Of a stretch of DNA of 64,000 bases, positions 1 through 8,386 are shown one piece after another. The position numbers and the translations under genes are program-made. The stretch covers positions 839 to 64,838 of the forward strand of contig NZ_BMMQ01000012.1 of the NCBI RefSeq assembly GCF_014646015.1, written 5' to 3'. This DNA comes from Microbacterium nanhaiense (lineage in GTDB: Bacteria; Actinomycetota; Actinomycetes; Actinomycetales; Microbacteriaceae). How positions within the stretch are numbered: the first letter of the stretch is position 1; each line of letters starts with the position of its first letter. Below the pieces are notes generated by a model. The model made no database searches and was not told the origin of the DNA. It saw only the letters and a list, made by a program, of their open reading frames with translations.

Positions 1-58
1 AACCTCCATCAGTTTTAGAGCTAGTGTTTCTCTTCGACATCGAACAAGGGGAGGGCGC

Positions 59-976
59 ATGTCGGTTGGCCTGCTCGCCGTCGTCGACGACATCCTGAGC
101 GCCGCGATGAAGGCGTCGGCGAAGACGGCGGGCGTCGTGATCGACGATGCCGCCGTGACACCTCAGTACGTGCAGGGCGTCACGCCTGCACGCGAGCTCC
201 CGGTCGTGGGAAAGATCGCCCTCGGCTCGCTCGTGAACAAGTTCGTCATCATCATCCCCATCGCGCTGCTGCTCACGGCGGTCGCGCCGTGGGTGCTGCC
301 GTACCTCCTCATCGCCGGTGGCGCGTACCTCTGCTTCGAGGGCGCCGAGAAAGTGCTGGAGTGGTTCGGCCTCGGCCATGGCCACGCCGACGAGGGCGCA
401 CGCGACGAGAGGCGGCTTGTGCTCGGAGCCGTCCGCACCGACCTCATCCTCTCGACCGAAATCATGCTCATCTCGCTCTCGAGCCTCGACGCGGGGATGG
501 GCCTTTGGATGACGCTCGCCGTGCTCGCCGTGATCGGCCTGGCGATGACGGTCGTCGTATACGGCGCCGTCGCCCTGCTCGTCAAGATCGACGACATCGG
601 CCTCAGGATGGCCAAGAACCCCGTGCAGCGCGTGCGGCACACCGGCACGCGGATCGTGCGCTCGATGCCCGCCGTGTTCCGCACGATCAGCGTCGTCGGA
701 ACCGTCGCGATGCTGTGGGTGGGCGGCCACCTCCTGCTCGCGAACCTCGGCCAGGTGGGGCTGGAGTTCTTCTCCGACGCCATCCACGCCGTCGAGCATG
801 CGCTCGAACCGGCGGGCGGTCTCGTCGTCTGGCTCGGCGACACACTCGTGTCGGCGATCGCCGGCCTCGCCGCCGGCCTCGTGATCGTCGGCGTCATCCT
901 GCTGATCGGGCGGATCGTGGGCAAGCGCCCGAGCTTCCACGAGGGCGAGGAGACGCCCGCCGACGTGCACGCGTGA
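59..976 (+). CDS. DUF808 family membrane protein (YedI-like)
   Basis: This 305-residue protein matches the DUF808/YedI family of inner-membrane proteins, whose biochemical role is unknown. The family signature is visible at the start (SVGLLAVVDDI), followed by a conserved stretch near residues 25-55. Hydrophobic segments lie at roughly residues 65-90, 145-175, 210-230 and 262-290, so it should span the membrane several times. A purine-rich GGGGAGGG lies just ahead of the ATG and supports this start. It stands alone on the plus strand and converges with the broken cutC gene. No substrate can be inferred from the context. Confidence 0.85.
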   Translation: MSVGLLAVVDDILSAAMKASAKTAGVVIDDAAVTPQYVQGVTPARELPVVGKIALGSLVNKFVIIIPIALLLTAVAPWVLPYLLIAGGAYLCFEGAEKVLEWFGLGHGHADEGARDERRLVLGAVRTDLILSTEIMLISLSSLDAGMGLWMTLAVLAVIGLAMTVVVYGAVALLVKIDDIGLRMAKNPVQRVRHTGTRIVRSMPAVFRTISVVGTVAMLWVGGHLLLANLGQVGLEFFSDAIHAVEHALEPAGGLVVWLGDTLVSAIAGLAAGLVIVGVILLIGRIVGKRPSFHEGEETPADVHA

Positions 977-1075
977 GCAGGCTTCCGGCGCGGGGGCGGG
1001 TGCCTCGCCGACGGCGAGCGGTCGACGTCGGAGGCACGGTGCACGTCTGACACGGGTCCCCGAGAGACCGCAGCG

Positions 1076-1782
1076 TCAGGCCGCCCCGCGCCGCGCGATT
1101 TCCGCGATGCGCCGCACATGCTCGACGTCGGTCGTCTCGTGCGGCGAGGGGCCGGCCGACCCGAGCGCGAACGCCTCCGTGCCGACCGTCCGCTTCGCCG
1201 AGGCGTGCACCGCGTCCACACCGGCGGCGAGCACGGCCGCGACGTTGTCGGAGGTGATCCCGCCGCCCGCCATCACCTGCACGCGCCCGCGCGCATGCTG
1301 CACGAGGGCGGCGAGCTCACCGGGCGCGTCCGCGGCGCAGGCGGCTCCAGCGGAGGTGAGCACGCGATCCACGCCGAGGCCGGCGAGCACGTCGATCGCC
1401 GATCGGGGACCGTGTCGAACGCTCGATGGAACGTGACCTCGATGCCGGCCGCCGCATCCTTCGTCGCCCGCATCGTCTCGACGTCGATCGCGCCGCGCGC
1501 GGTGGCTCCGAACACGACGCCCGCCGCACCCGCCCGCACGGCCTCGGCCACGTCGCGGACGATGAGGCCGACCTCGTCGGAGTCGTAGGCGAAGCCGCCG
1601 CCGCGCGGCCGCACGAGCACGTGCACGGGAGTGCCGGCGGCGACCGCGATCTCGATCAGTCCGCGGGACGGCGTCACGCCGCCGATCGCGAGCGCCGAGC
1701 ACAGCTCGATGCGATCCACGCCGACGGCCGCCGCGATCGCCGCCCCCGGCGGGTCCTGAACCGCGACCTCGAAAGCCGTCAT
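1076..1782 (-). pseudogene. cutC: Copper homeostasis protein CutC, frameshifted
   Basis: The translated pieces match the CutC family (TIM-barrel protein linked to copper tolerance). The N-terminal part runs from the ATG at 1782 through VTFHRAFDTVPD. The C-terminal part, from SAIDVLAGLGVDRVLTSAG to the stop at 1076, is in another frame. Frame is lost near 1405-1411, where roughly seven bases of the expected VPDPRSAIDV segment appear to be missing. The ATG overlaps the stop of the upstream M81-family gene by 4 bp (ATGA), so the two form an operon in which both genes are damaged. A sequencing error cannot be excluded. Confidence 0.8.
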
Positions 1783-3200
1783 CCGAACACCCGCGCGGTC
1801 AGATCCGGGGCGCCCTCGAACACGTCGAACGGGAACATCGGGCGGCGGATGCGGGTGTGCCCCAACCGGCCAAGGTCCTGGTCCACGGGCCCGGGCGTGA
1901 ACACGAGCGTCCATCCGCGCGCGACGTCGTACAGGGTGGACTCGAGGTAGCCGATCTTCGTCACGATCACGTCGGCGGCGGCGGGGTCGAGCCCGATCGC
2001 GGCGAAGTCGTCGGTCGAGTGGTAGGCATTGCGATGCTCGGCCACGATGACGCGCAGTCCGCCACGGCGGATGATGGCGATCCTGCCGGCGTCCGGGTCG
2101 CCCGCGTCGAGCGCGAAAAGGGCGTCGACGGCCGTCGCGTCGAAGATCGACGCGACGTACGCGACGAGCCCCTCCTCGGCGGCGAACGCGGGCGCATCCC
2201 GCAGACGGGTGAGCGTCCACGTCACGTCGCCGGAGCCGCCCCCCGGGTTGTCGCCCGAGTCGCTGATCAGGTACGGCCGTCCGCCTCCCGCCGCGGCGTG
2301 CGCGACGGCATCCGCGACGGCGTCGTCGAGCGTCCCGGGCGCGCCGACGAAGGAGAAGTCGTCGCGGGCCGACCACAGCCGCTCGGCCAGCCCCTCCGCC
2401 TCGCGCGCGATCGTGTCGGCATCGGCCCCGGTCACGACGACCGCCGCATGGCACCGGGGCGCGTCCGCCCAGACGTACCCGATCCAGATGCCCGCGTCGA
2501 TGACGCCATCGACGTCCGCGGCCTCCGGCACGCGCGCGTAGATCGTGCGCGCCGGGTCCACCCGCGTCGACGTCTTCTCGCCGGGCAGCAGGATCGGCGC
2601 CGCGACACGAGCGCGAAGAGGACGGATGTCGGAGTCGAGGGCGTCGATGAGGTTGCGGGCGGCCCGCAGGCGCGTCTCCACGACGTCCTCGTGCGGCGCC
2701 GTCCGATAGCAGGTCAGCAGCTCGACCTCCCGCGCGAGCGTCTCCGAGACGTTGCCGTGCAAGTCCATCGGCGCGCGGATTAGCAGCTCGCTCCCGACGA
2801 CCGCGCGGACCGCCGTGACCAGATCGCCCTCCGCGTCCTACATCCCTTCGGCGCTCATCGCGCCGTGGATGTCGCAGAGGATCCCGTCCACCCCGCCGTC
2901 GTCGAGGAGCGCGGCGAGTCCGGCGACGATCTCGTCGTGCAGCTCCCGGTAGATGTCCGCACGCACGCGTCCACCGGGGATCGACCGCGCGGTGAGCACC
3001 CCGACCCAGTCCGCGGCCGCCCGCGTCGGCTCACCGTCGGCGAGGAAGAGGTAGGCATCGAGCACGTCGGCGCCGCGACGTACGCGGAAGTCTCGATGCC
3101 CCGCCCGGTGCGCGGCGTAGGCGCTCGACTCGATCGCGATCCCCACGACGGCGATGCGCGGGCATTCCCGGTTCGGGTTTCTCATCGACCATTGCGGCAT
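1779..3200 (-). pseudogene. M81 family (MlrC-like) metallopeptidase with an in-frame amber codon
   Basis: The product matches the M81/MlrC family (DUF1485 plus MlrC C-terminal domain; the founding member degrades linear microcystin, but most members have unknown substrates). The N-terminal part begins near IAVVGIAIESS and includes CDIHGAMSAEGM. A TAG at 2838-2840 then interrupts the frame, and the same frame resumes with DAEGDLV and MDLHGNVSETL to the stop at 1779. The residue lost is probably Glu or Gln. About 470 residues would be encoded without the stop, a normal family length. ATGs at 3206, 3200 and 3185 are possible starts, and the first two overlap a putative regulator site. It is divergent from the first fucosidase. 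Confidence 0.8.
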
Positions 3201-3202
3201 AG

Positions 3203-3213
3203 ACATCCGATCT
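3203..3213. promoter_or_regulatory. Putative FadR-type operator, copy 1 (ACATCCGATCT)
   Basis: This 11-mer lies between the divergent M81-family gene and the first fucosidase. It differs at one position from the perfect palindrome ACATCGGATGT found at the start of the GntR regulator gene (14819-14829), ignoring the central base. Similar sites lie at 12482-12492 and 12513-12523. The shared location at promoters of one sugar locus suggests one regulon. Binding is inferred. Confidence 0.5.
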
Positions 3214-3311
3214 TTTCCTATCCTCAACCGCCCTTCGTTGATAGTATCGACCGAAATCGCCCCACTGCTCGGATCTTTCCGGAATCCGCGCACAGCCGAG
3301 AGAAGGAGCGC

Positions 3312-4601
3312 ATGGAGCGCCATCCCGACTACGACGAGTTCGTCCGGCCGATGCCATCCTGGTACCCGGAAGCGAAGCTCGGCATCTTCATGCACTGGGG
3401 GCCGTACGCGGTCCCCGGATGGGCGGAGCCCATCGGCGCGCACGGCACGTTCCACGGCGAGGGCTGGGAGCGGGAGTTCAACACTCACAACCCGTATGCG
3501 GAGTGGTACTATAACACGATCCGTATCGAGGGGAGCCCCGCTCGACAGCACCACTTCGAGGCGCACGGAGGCCGCCCCTACGACGACTTCCTCGACCAGT
3601 GGACCGCCGCGGATTTCGACGCCGACGACCTGCTCGCGCTCGTCAAGCGCAGCGGTGCGCGCTACTTCGTGCCGACCACGAAGCACCACGACGGCGTCAC
3701 CCTCTGGGACGCCCCGCACACGGGCGATCGCAACACCGTGCAGCGGGGACCGCGGCGCGATCTGGTCGGCGAGATGCGTGACGCCGCCGAGCGTCACGGT
3801 GTGCGGTTCGGCGTCTACTACTCGGGAGGCCTCGACTGGCACGTCGACTCCGGACCGCCCGTCATCGGTCCGCTCGGCGACGCCTACCGCCCCATCCACG
3901 CCGAGTACGCCCGGTACGTCCACGCGCACGTCGCGGACCTCATCGACCGGTACGCTCCGGAGATCCTTTGGGGCGACATCGAGTGGCCCGACGCGGGCAA
4001 GGCCCCGGGCGAGCACAGCCTCATCGACCTCTTCCGCCGCTTCTACGCGCGTCGGCCCGACGGCGTCGTGAACGACCGCTGGGGCGACACCCACTGGGAC
4101 TTCCGCACGAGCGAGTACGAGGTGAACCACGGCGCGGAGAGCGCCTCGGCGTGGGAGAACTGCCGTGGCATCGGCTTCTCGTTCGCCTACAACCGCCTTG
4201 AGGACGCGTCGCACTCCATGACCGGGCCGGAGACGATCCGGTACTTCGTCGACGTCGTCGCGCGGGGCGGCAACCTCCTGCTCAACATCGGCCCGACCGC
4301 GGAGGGGCGGGTCACCGACATCCAGCGACGTGCGCTCGAGGAGCTCGGCGCGTGGAACGACGTGAACGGGGCCGCGGTCTTCGGCAGCGAGCCTCTGCCC
4401 GAGGGCTGGGCGGCGTCGTCCGAGACGCCGTGGATCCGGTGGACGAGGACGAACGGGTTCGCGCACGCCTTCATCGACGCTCCCACCGGCGACGTCGTGT
4501 CGCTCGAGGTCGCGTCCGAGCGCATCGACGCGCCGTCATCCGTCGTTGTCCCCGACTCCGACGCGCCGGGCCCGGTCGTCCTGAGCTTCCCGCTTCGCTG
4601 A
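3312..4601 (+). CDS. Alpha-L-fucosidase (GH29), copy A
   Basis: This 429-residue protein belongs to GH29, retaining alpha-L-fucosidases that release terminal fucose from glycans. Family motifs are KLGIFMHWGPY near the N-terminus, TKHHDG in the barrel, ILWGDIEW (its Asp is the expected nucleophile) and GGNLLLNIGP near the end of the catalytic domain. No signal peptide is visible, so the enzyme should act in the cytoplasm on imported oligosaccharides. AGAAGGAG lies 5-6 bases upstream of the ATG. It is transcribed towards the long leftward fucose operon and separated from it by a strong hairpin. Glycosidic linkage preference cannot be read from sequence. Confidence 0.9.
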   Translation: MERHPDYDEFVRPMPSWYPEAKLGIFMHWGPYAVPGWAEPIGAHGTFHGEGWEREFNTHNPYAEWYYNTIRIEGSPARQHHFEAHGGRPYDDFLDQWTAADFDADDLLALVKRSGARYFVPTTKHHDGVTLWDAPHTGDRNTVQRGPRRDLVGEMRDAAERHGVRFGVYYSGGLDWHVDSGPPVIGPLGDAYRPIHAEYARYVHAHVADLIDRYAPEILWGDIEWPDAGKAPGEHSLIDLFRRFYARRPDGVVNDRWGDTHWDFRTSEYEVNHGAESASAWENCRGIGFSFAYNRLEDASHSMTGPETIRYFVDVVARGGNLLLNIGPTAEGRVTDIQRRALEELGAWNDVNGAAVFGSEPLPEGWAASSETPWIRWTRTNGFAHAFIDAPTGDVVSLEVASERIDAPSSVVVPDSDAPGPVVLSFPLR

Positions 4602-4609
4602 TCGCACGG

Positions 4610-4650
4610 CGAACGGCCGCCGCGCCGCGGAGCGGCGTGGCGGCCGTTCG
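4610..4650. terminator. Bidirectional intrinsic terminator between convergent fucose transcripts
   Basis: Arms CGAACGGCCGCC (4610-4621) and GGCGGCCGTTCG (4639-4650) pair perfectly over 12 bp. An inner CGCCGC/GCGGCG stem extends the hairpin. It lies between the stop of fucosidase A and the stop of the GDSL esterase, so it can serve both strands. Confidence 0.85.
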
Positions 4651-4658
4651 GTCCGTCC

Positions 4659-5249
4659 TCAGAAGCGCAGCGCCCGTCGCCACGCGGCGTGGATGAGCGC
4701 ATGACCGCGCGACGACGGATGCACGCCGTCCGGGGCGAGCGTCGCGGGATCCACTCCGCCCGCCTGCTCGAAGGGCGCCTGCAGCGGCACGTGGGCCGCG
4801 GCGAACTCGTCGGCCAGCTCACGCACGACCGCCTGCTTCGCGGCGAGGTCGTCCGCCCACGCTTCCTGCCCGTCCACCACAGTGAGGACGAACGGCTCGA
4901 TCAGCACGAGCCGGCCGACCCCCGCCTCTGTCGCGGCGGCGAGCAGCGCGCGGTAGTCGTCGCGGAACTCGTCGGCGGAGGTCGGGTCGTCGCTGTCGAA
5001 GCGGCGCCACGTGTCGTTGATACCCACGTACACGGTGAGCGTCGTCGGCTCCGCAGCCAGTACGTCGGCGTCCCATCTGCGACGCAGGTCGCGCACGCGG
5101 TCTCCGGAGATCCCCGCGTTCACGACCCGATCCCCCGGCGAGACCTCCACGGCGATCAGCCGCACGTAGCCGTCTCCCCAGCCTTCGTGGTCCTCGCGCC
5201 GGCCGGCATCGGTGATGCTGTCGCCCGCGAACACAAACGTCTCGGTCAT
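4659..5249 (-). CDS. SGNH/GDSL-type esterase of the fucose operon
   Basis: This 196-residue SGNH hydrolase has block I as FAGDSITDAG, with Ser11 the expected nucleophile. The GxND block is YVGINDTW, and the catalytic Asp/His pair is in DGVHPSSRGH. It lacks a signal peptide and should be cytoplasmic. It is the last gene of the leftward operon, after the ABC permeases, and a GAGGGG-type ribosome site precedes the ATG at 5249. Its place next to fucosidases and a sugar importer suggests it removes acetyl or similar ester groups from imported fucosylated oligosaccharides; this is inference, since SGNH enzymes vary widely in substrate. Confidence 0.85.
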   Translation of the reverse strand: MTETFVFAGDSITDAGRREDHEGWGDGYVRLIAVEVSPGDRVVNAGISGDRVRDLRRRWDADVLAAEPTTLTVYVGINDTWRRFDSDDPTSADEFRDDYRALLAAATEAGVGRLVLIEPFVLTVVDGQEAWADDLAAKQAVVRELADEFAAAHVPLQAPFEQAGGVDPATLAPDGVHPSSRGHALIHAAWRRALRF

Positions 5250-5281
5250 CCGCGCTTCCCCTCTCGACCCGTCACGTCCGC

Positions 5282-6202
5282 TCACCGCCCGGCGATGCCG
5301 GCGGTCGCGATGCCGGAGACCAGGTGCTTCTGCAACGCGATCACGATGATCGTCGTCGGGATCATCGAGATGATCGCCGCGGCCATCTGGAGGTCCCAGC
5401 GCGTGCCGAACTGCCCGGCAAAGCTCGCGAGGCCGATGGGCAGCGTGCCGAGGCTGGCGTAGTCGTTCACGACGATGAGCGGCCACAGATAGCTGTTCCA
5501 GAAGCTGATGAATGTGAACACCACGAGCACCGCGACCGCGGACCGCGCGAGCGGCAGGATGATCTGCAGGAAGATCCGCAGCATGCCGGCGCCGTCGATC
5601 CGCGCCGCCTCCTCGAGCTCGTAGGGGATGCCGCGGAAGAACTGGCGCAGGAGGAACGTGCCGAACGCGGTGAACGCGAACGGGAGCACGAGCGACTGGG
5701 GCGTGTTCACCCAGCCGAACCACTGCATCAGCTGGAACATCGGCACCACGAGCACCTCCTGCGGCACCATCAGCGTCGCGAGGAAGATCACGAACACGGC
5801 GTCGCGGCCCCGCCACCGCATGCGGCCGAACGCGTATCCCGCCGTCGTCGACACGATCACGACCACGGCCGTGCCGGCGATCGCGACCCAGAACGAGTTG
5901 AGGATGTAGGTCGCGAACGGGCCGTAGGTGAACACCTCGACGAAGTTGCTCCACCGCACCTCGGAGCCGAGGAACGCGGGCGGGGTCTGAAACACCTCCG
6001 CGTTCGGCTTCAGCGCGGAGAAGAAGGCGTAGACGAGGGGCATCGCGAAGACGACCGCCGCGATGACGAGCGACGCGTAGGCGAAGAACAGCCCGACCGA
6101 GGATCGGCCCGTGGGACGTCGCTGCGGCTGCCGCCGGGCCCTCCCCGTGACGATGAGTTCGGTCGGGACCGGCGCGACGGCCTCGATGACGTCAGACTTC
6201 AT
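5282..6202 (-). CDS. Sugar ABC transporter permease, CUT1 family (MalG-type)
   Basis: This 306-residue inner-membrane permease has about six transmembrane segments, the first near residues 38-62. The EAA loop reads EEAARIDGAGMLRIFLQI and contacts the ATPase. It pairs with the MalF-type permease upstream, whose stop lies inside this gene's first codons (11-bp overlap), and with the binding protein before that. The operon contents point to import of fucose-containing oligosaccharides or fucose. No ATPase gene lies in the locus, so a shared MsiK-type ATPase encoded elsewhere is probably used, as is common for actinobacterial CUT1 importers. Confidence 0.9.
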   Translation of the reverse strand: MKSDVIEAVAPVPTELIVTGRARRQPQRRPTGRSSVGLFFAYASLVIAAVVFAMPLVYAFFSALKPNAEVFQTPPAFLGSEVRWSNFVEVFTYGPFATYILNSFWVAIAGTAVVVIVSTTAGYAFGRMRWRGRDAVFVIFLATLMVPQEVLVVPMFQLMQWFGWVNTPQSLVLPFAFTAFGTFLLRQFFRGIPYELEEAARIDGAGMLRIFLQIILPLARSAVAVLVVFTFISFWNSYLWPLIVVNDYASLGTLPIGLASFAGQFGTRWDLQMAAAIISMIPTTIIVIALQKHLVSGIATAGIAGR

Positions 6203-7112
6203 AGTGCACCCACTTCTTCTGCGCCGAGAACTGCACGGCGGTGAGCCCGATGATGATCGCGAACAGGATCCAGCCGGCCGCGGCCGCCAGTCCCATCTCC
6301 TGGAACTTGAAGCCCTGGTTGTAGATGAACATCACGAGAGGAATGGTTGCGTTGCCCGGTCCGCCGCCGGTGAGTAGCTGCGGCTGCGCGAACACCTGCA
6401 GCGACGAGATCATCGTCATCACGCCGGCGAAGAACACCGACGGCGAGATGAGCGGCAACGTGATGCGGCAGAGCATCTTGAAGCCGCGGGCGCCGTCAAT
6501 GCGCGCGGCCTCTATCACCGATTCCGGCAGCTGCTCGAGCGCCGCCGAGAAGATAAGCATATTGTAGCCCATGCCCTGCCAGACCGACATGATGACGACC
6601 ATGACCATTGCCCACTGCGGGTCGGTCAGGAAGCTCGGCAGCTGCACGCCGAACCACGTCGTCGAGATGCCGTTGAACAGGCCGTTCGGCTGGAGCAGTA
6701 GCTTCCAGACCAGCACGTTCGCGACCATCGGCGTGACGACGGGGATGAAGAACAGGATCCGGAAGAACCCGCGGCCGCGGATGCGCGGCGAGAGGAGCAG
6801 CGCGAGCCCGAGCGAGATGATCAGGTTCAGCGGCAGGTACAGCAGCGCGAAGACCGCGGAGTTGCGCAGCGCCGGCCAGAAGCCCGGATGCTCGGTCGCG
6901 AGCGCGATGTAGTTGCCGAACCCGACGAAGGTGCGCTCGCCCCACGCGGGCCAGTCGAAGAGGCTCATGATGACGGACAGCACGACGGGTGCGATCGTGA
7001 ACAGGGCGAGCCCCGCCAGGGCCGGGGTGATGAACCCCAGCGCCTGACGGGCCTCGACCTTCTGCATGCGGCCCAGACTCTTCCGGCCGCGCGTGGGAGC
7101 GAACGCGGACAT
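6192..7112 (-). CDS. Sugar ABC transporter permease, CUT1 family (MalF-type)
   Basis: This 306-residue permease starts at the ATG at 7112, which shares one base with the stop of the binding-protein gene (TGATG). Longer upstream readings in this frame are shadows of that gene. About six membrane segments are visible, the first near residues 25-50, and the EAA motif is EAARIDGARGFKMLCRITLP. It forms the membrane channel with the MalG-type partner encoded immediately downstream. The tight coupling implies a 1:1 permease heterodimer. Confidence 0.9.
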   Translation of the reverse strand: MSAFAPTRGRKSLGRMQKVEARQALGFITPALAGLALFTIAPVVLSVIMSLFDWPAWGERTFVGFGNYIALATEHPGFWPALRNSAVFALLYLPLNLIISLGLALLLSPRIRGRGFFRILFFIPVVTPMVANVLVWKLLLQPNGLFNGISTTWFGVQLPSFLTDPQWAMVMVVIMSVWQGMGYNMLIFSAALEQLPESVIEAARIDGARGFKMLCRITLPLISPSVFFAGVMTMISSLQVFAQPQLLTGGGPGNATIPLVMFIYNQGFKFQEMGLAAAAGWILFAIIIGLTAVQFSAQKKWVHYEV

Positions 7113-8386
7113 CACTCTCCGAACTGCGCCTGCGTGGTCTCGAGCGCCTCCGCCATCGGCACCTGGCCGGTGAAGACCGACACGAGGTTCGGCTGCAGGC
7201 TCGCGTAGACCTGCGACCAGTCGGCCGTCGAGCGGGCGCCCTCGACCTGCTGGAACGACGCCGCGAACACGGACTCGACCTCGCTGCGGAACTCCTCGTC
7301 GATGGACTCGAAGAACAGCGGCTGCGATGCGGCGAGCGCCGGGTAGCTGCGGCCGGACGACGCAATGTAGTCCTGCGCCTTCTCGCCCACGAGCGATCCG
7401 AGCACGCGGAGCGCCTCCTCCTTGTGCTCGCAGTTCGCGCCGATGCCGTATCCCGAGCCGAGCACGACGCCGAGGCGTCCGTCCGGGCTCTGCGGGAGGT
7501 CGACCATGCCGGCCGTGAAGCCGGTCTCGTTGTTGAGGTACGAGACGGCGTTCCACGTGCCGTCGACGGCCATCGCGACGTTGCCGGCCTTGAACTCCTC
7601 CTCGCCCCAGCCGCTCGACGACGCCGACGGCGGCGGGGAGGCGATGCCGTCGATGGCGAACTGCGCGTACCAGGTGGCGGCGTCGACGAAGTCGGGGTCG
7701 GTGAGCGCCAGCGCACCCGACTCGTCGACCGGCTGCTTCTTCGACGCCGCGATCGGGAGGCTCATCCACTGGAAGTCGCCCATCGCCGCGGCGAACGCGG
7801 GCTTGACGGCGGAGACGGCGTTCGCCGCCTCCTCGAAGTCCTCGAGCGTCCACCCGACGGCAGGCGGCTCGACGCCGGCTTCCTCGAAGATGTCCGCGTT
7901 GTAATAGACCTGCATCGCGGCGACGTCGAACGGCAGGCCGAGGAGCTCGCCGTCGTAGCTGAGGATGTCGAGGGCGCCCTCGGAGAACGCGGAGGGATCG
8001 ATGCCGGCCGTCTCGAGGTCGGCATCGGTGAGCGGCGTGAGCGCTTCGGCGTAGCCGGGGGTGTACTGGCCACTCATACCGGTGATGCAAGCTACCTCAC
8101 CGGAAGCGAGGTTCGTCGTGAGCTTCGTGAAGTAGTCGCCCCATGGCGCGGTGCGCAGGGCGACCGTGATGTCGGGGTTATCCTCCTCGGCGATCCGAAC
8201 GTGCTCCTGCAGGTTGGCGAGGTCCGCCTCGCTGCCGGACCACATGTCCCAGACGATGGTCGTCTTGCCGTCCGCGCTCGAGCTGTCGTCGCCTCCTGTG
8301 GAGCATCCGGCGACCGTCACGGCGAGGGCCGCGGTCGTCAGAGCCGCGGCGGTCCTGACCATCCGGCGAGGCGTCATTGCCTTCAT
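7112..8386 (-). CDS. Extracellular sugar-binding lipoprotein (ABC substrate-binding protein, CUT1)
   Basis: The 424-residue product begins with a charged n-region and hydrophobic core ending in a lipobox (VTVAGCSTG), so it should be a lipid-anchored receptor outside the membrane. The rest resembles family 1 solute-binding proteins for oligosaccharides (WDMWSGSEADL near the mature N-terminus). The ATG at 8386 overlaps the stop of the fucosidase B gene (ATGA), and GAAGGAG lies at a suitable distance. Together with two permeases it forms an importer. Fucosylated ligands are inferred from the surrounding genes. Confidence 0.9.
   Translation of the reverse strand: MKAMTPRRMVRTAAALTTAALAVTVAGCSTGGDDSSSADGKTTIVWDMWSGSEADLANLQEHVRIAEEDNPDITVALRTAPWGDYFTKLTTNLASGEVACITGMSGQYTPGYAEALTPLTDADLETAGIDPSAFSEGALDILSYDGELLGLPFDVAAMQVYYNADIFEEAGVEPPAVGWTLEDFEEAANAVSAVKPAFAAAMGDFQWMSLPIAASKKQPVDESGALALTDPDFVDAATWYAQFAIDGIASPPPSASSSGWGEEEFKAGNVAMAVDGTWNAVSYLNNETGFTAGMVDLPQSPDGRLGVVLGSGYGIGANCEHKEEALRVLGSLVGEKAQDYIASSGRSYPALAASQPLFFESIDEEFRSEVESVFAASFQQVEGARSTADWSQVYASLQPNLVSVFTGQVPMAEALETTQAQFGE

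Noticed and set aside
12..24. GTTTTAGAGCTAG, identical to the first 13 bases of the Streptococcus pyogenes Cas9 guide-repeat sequence
   Set aside because: Only 13 bases match, the following bases differ, no second repeat or cas gene occurs in the window, and the site lies at the edge just ahead of an ordinary gene. Chance, or carry-over at the contig end, is more likely than a CRISPR array.
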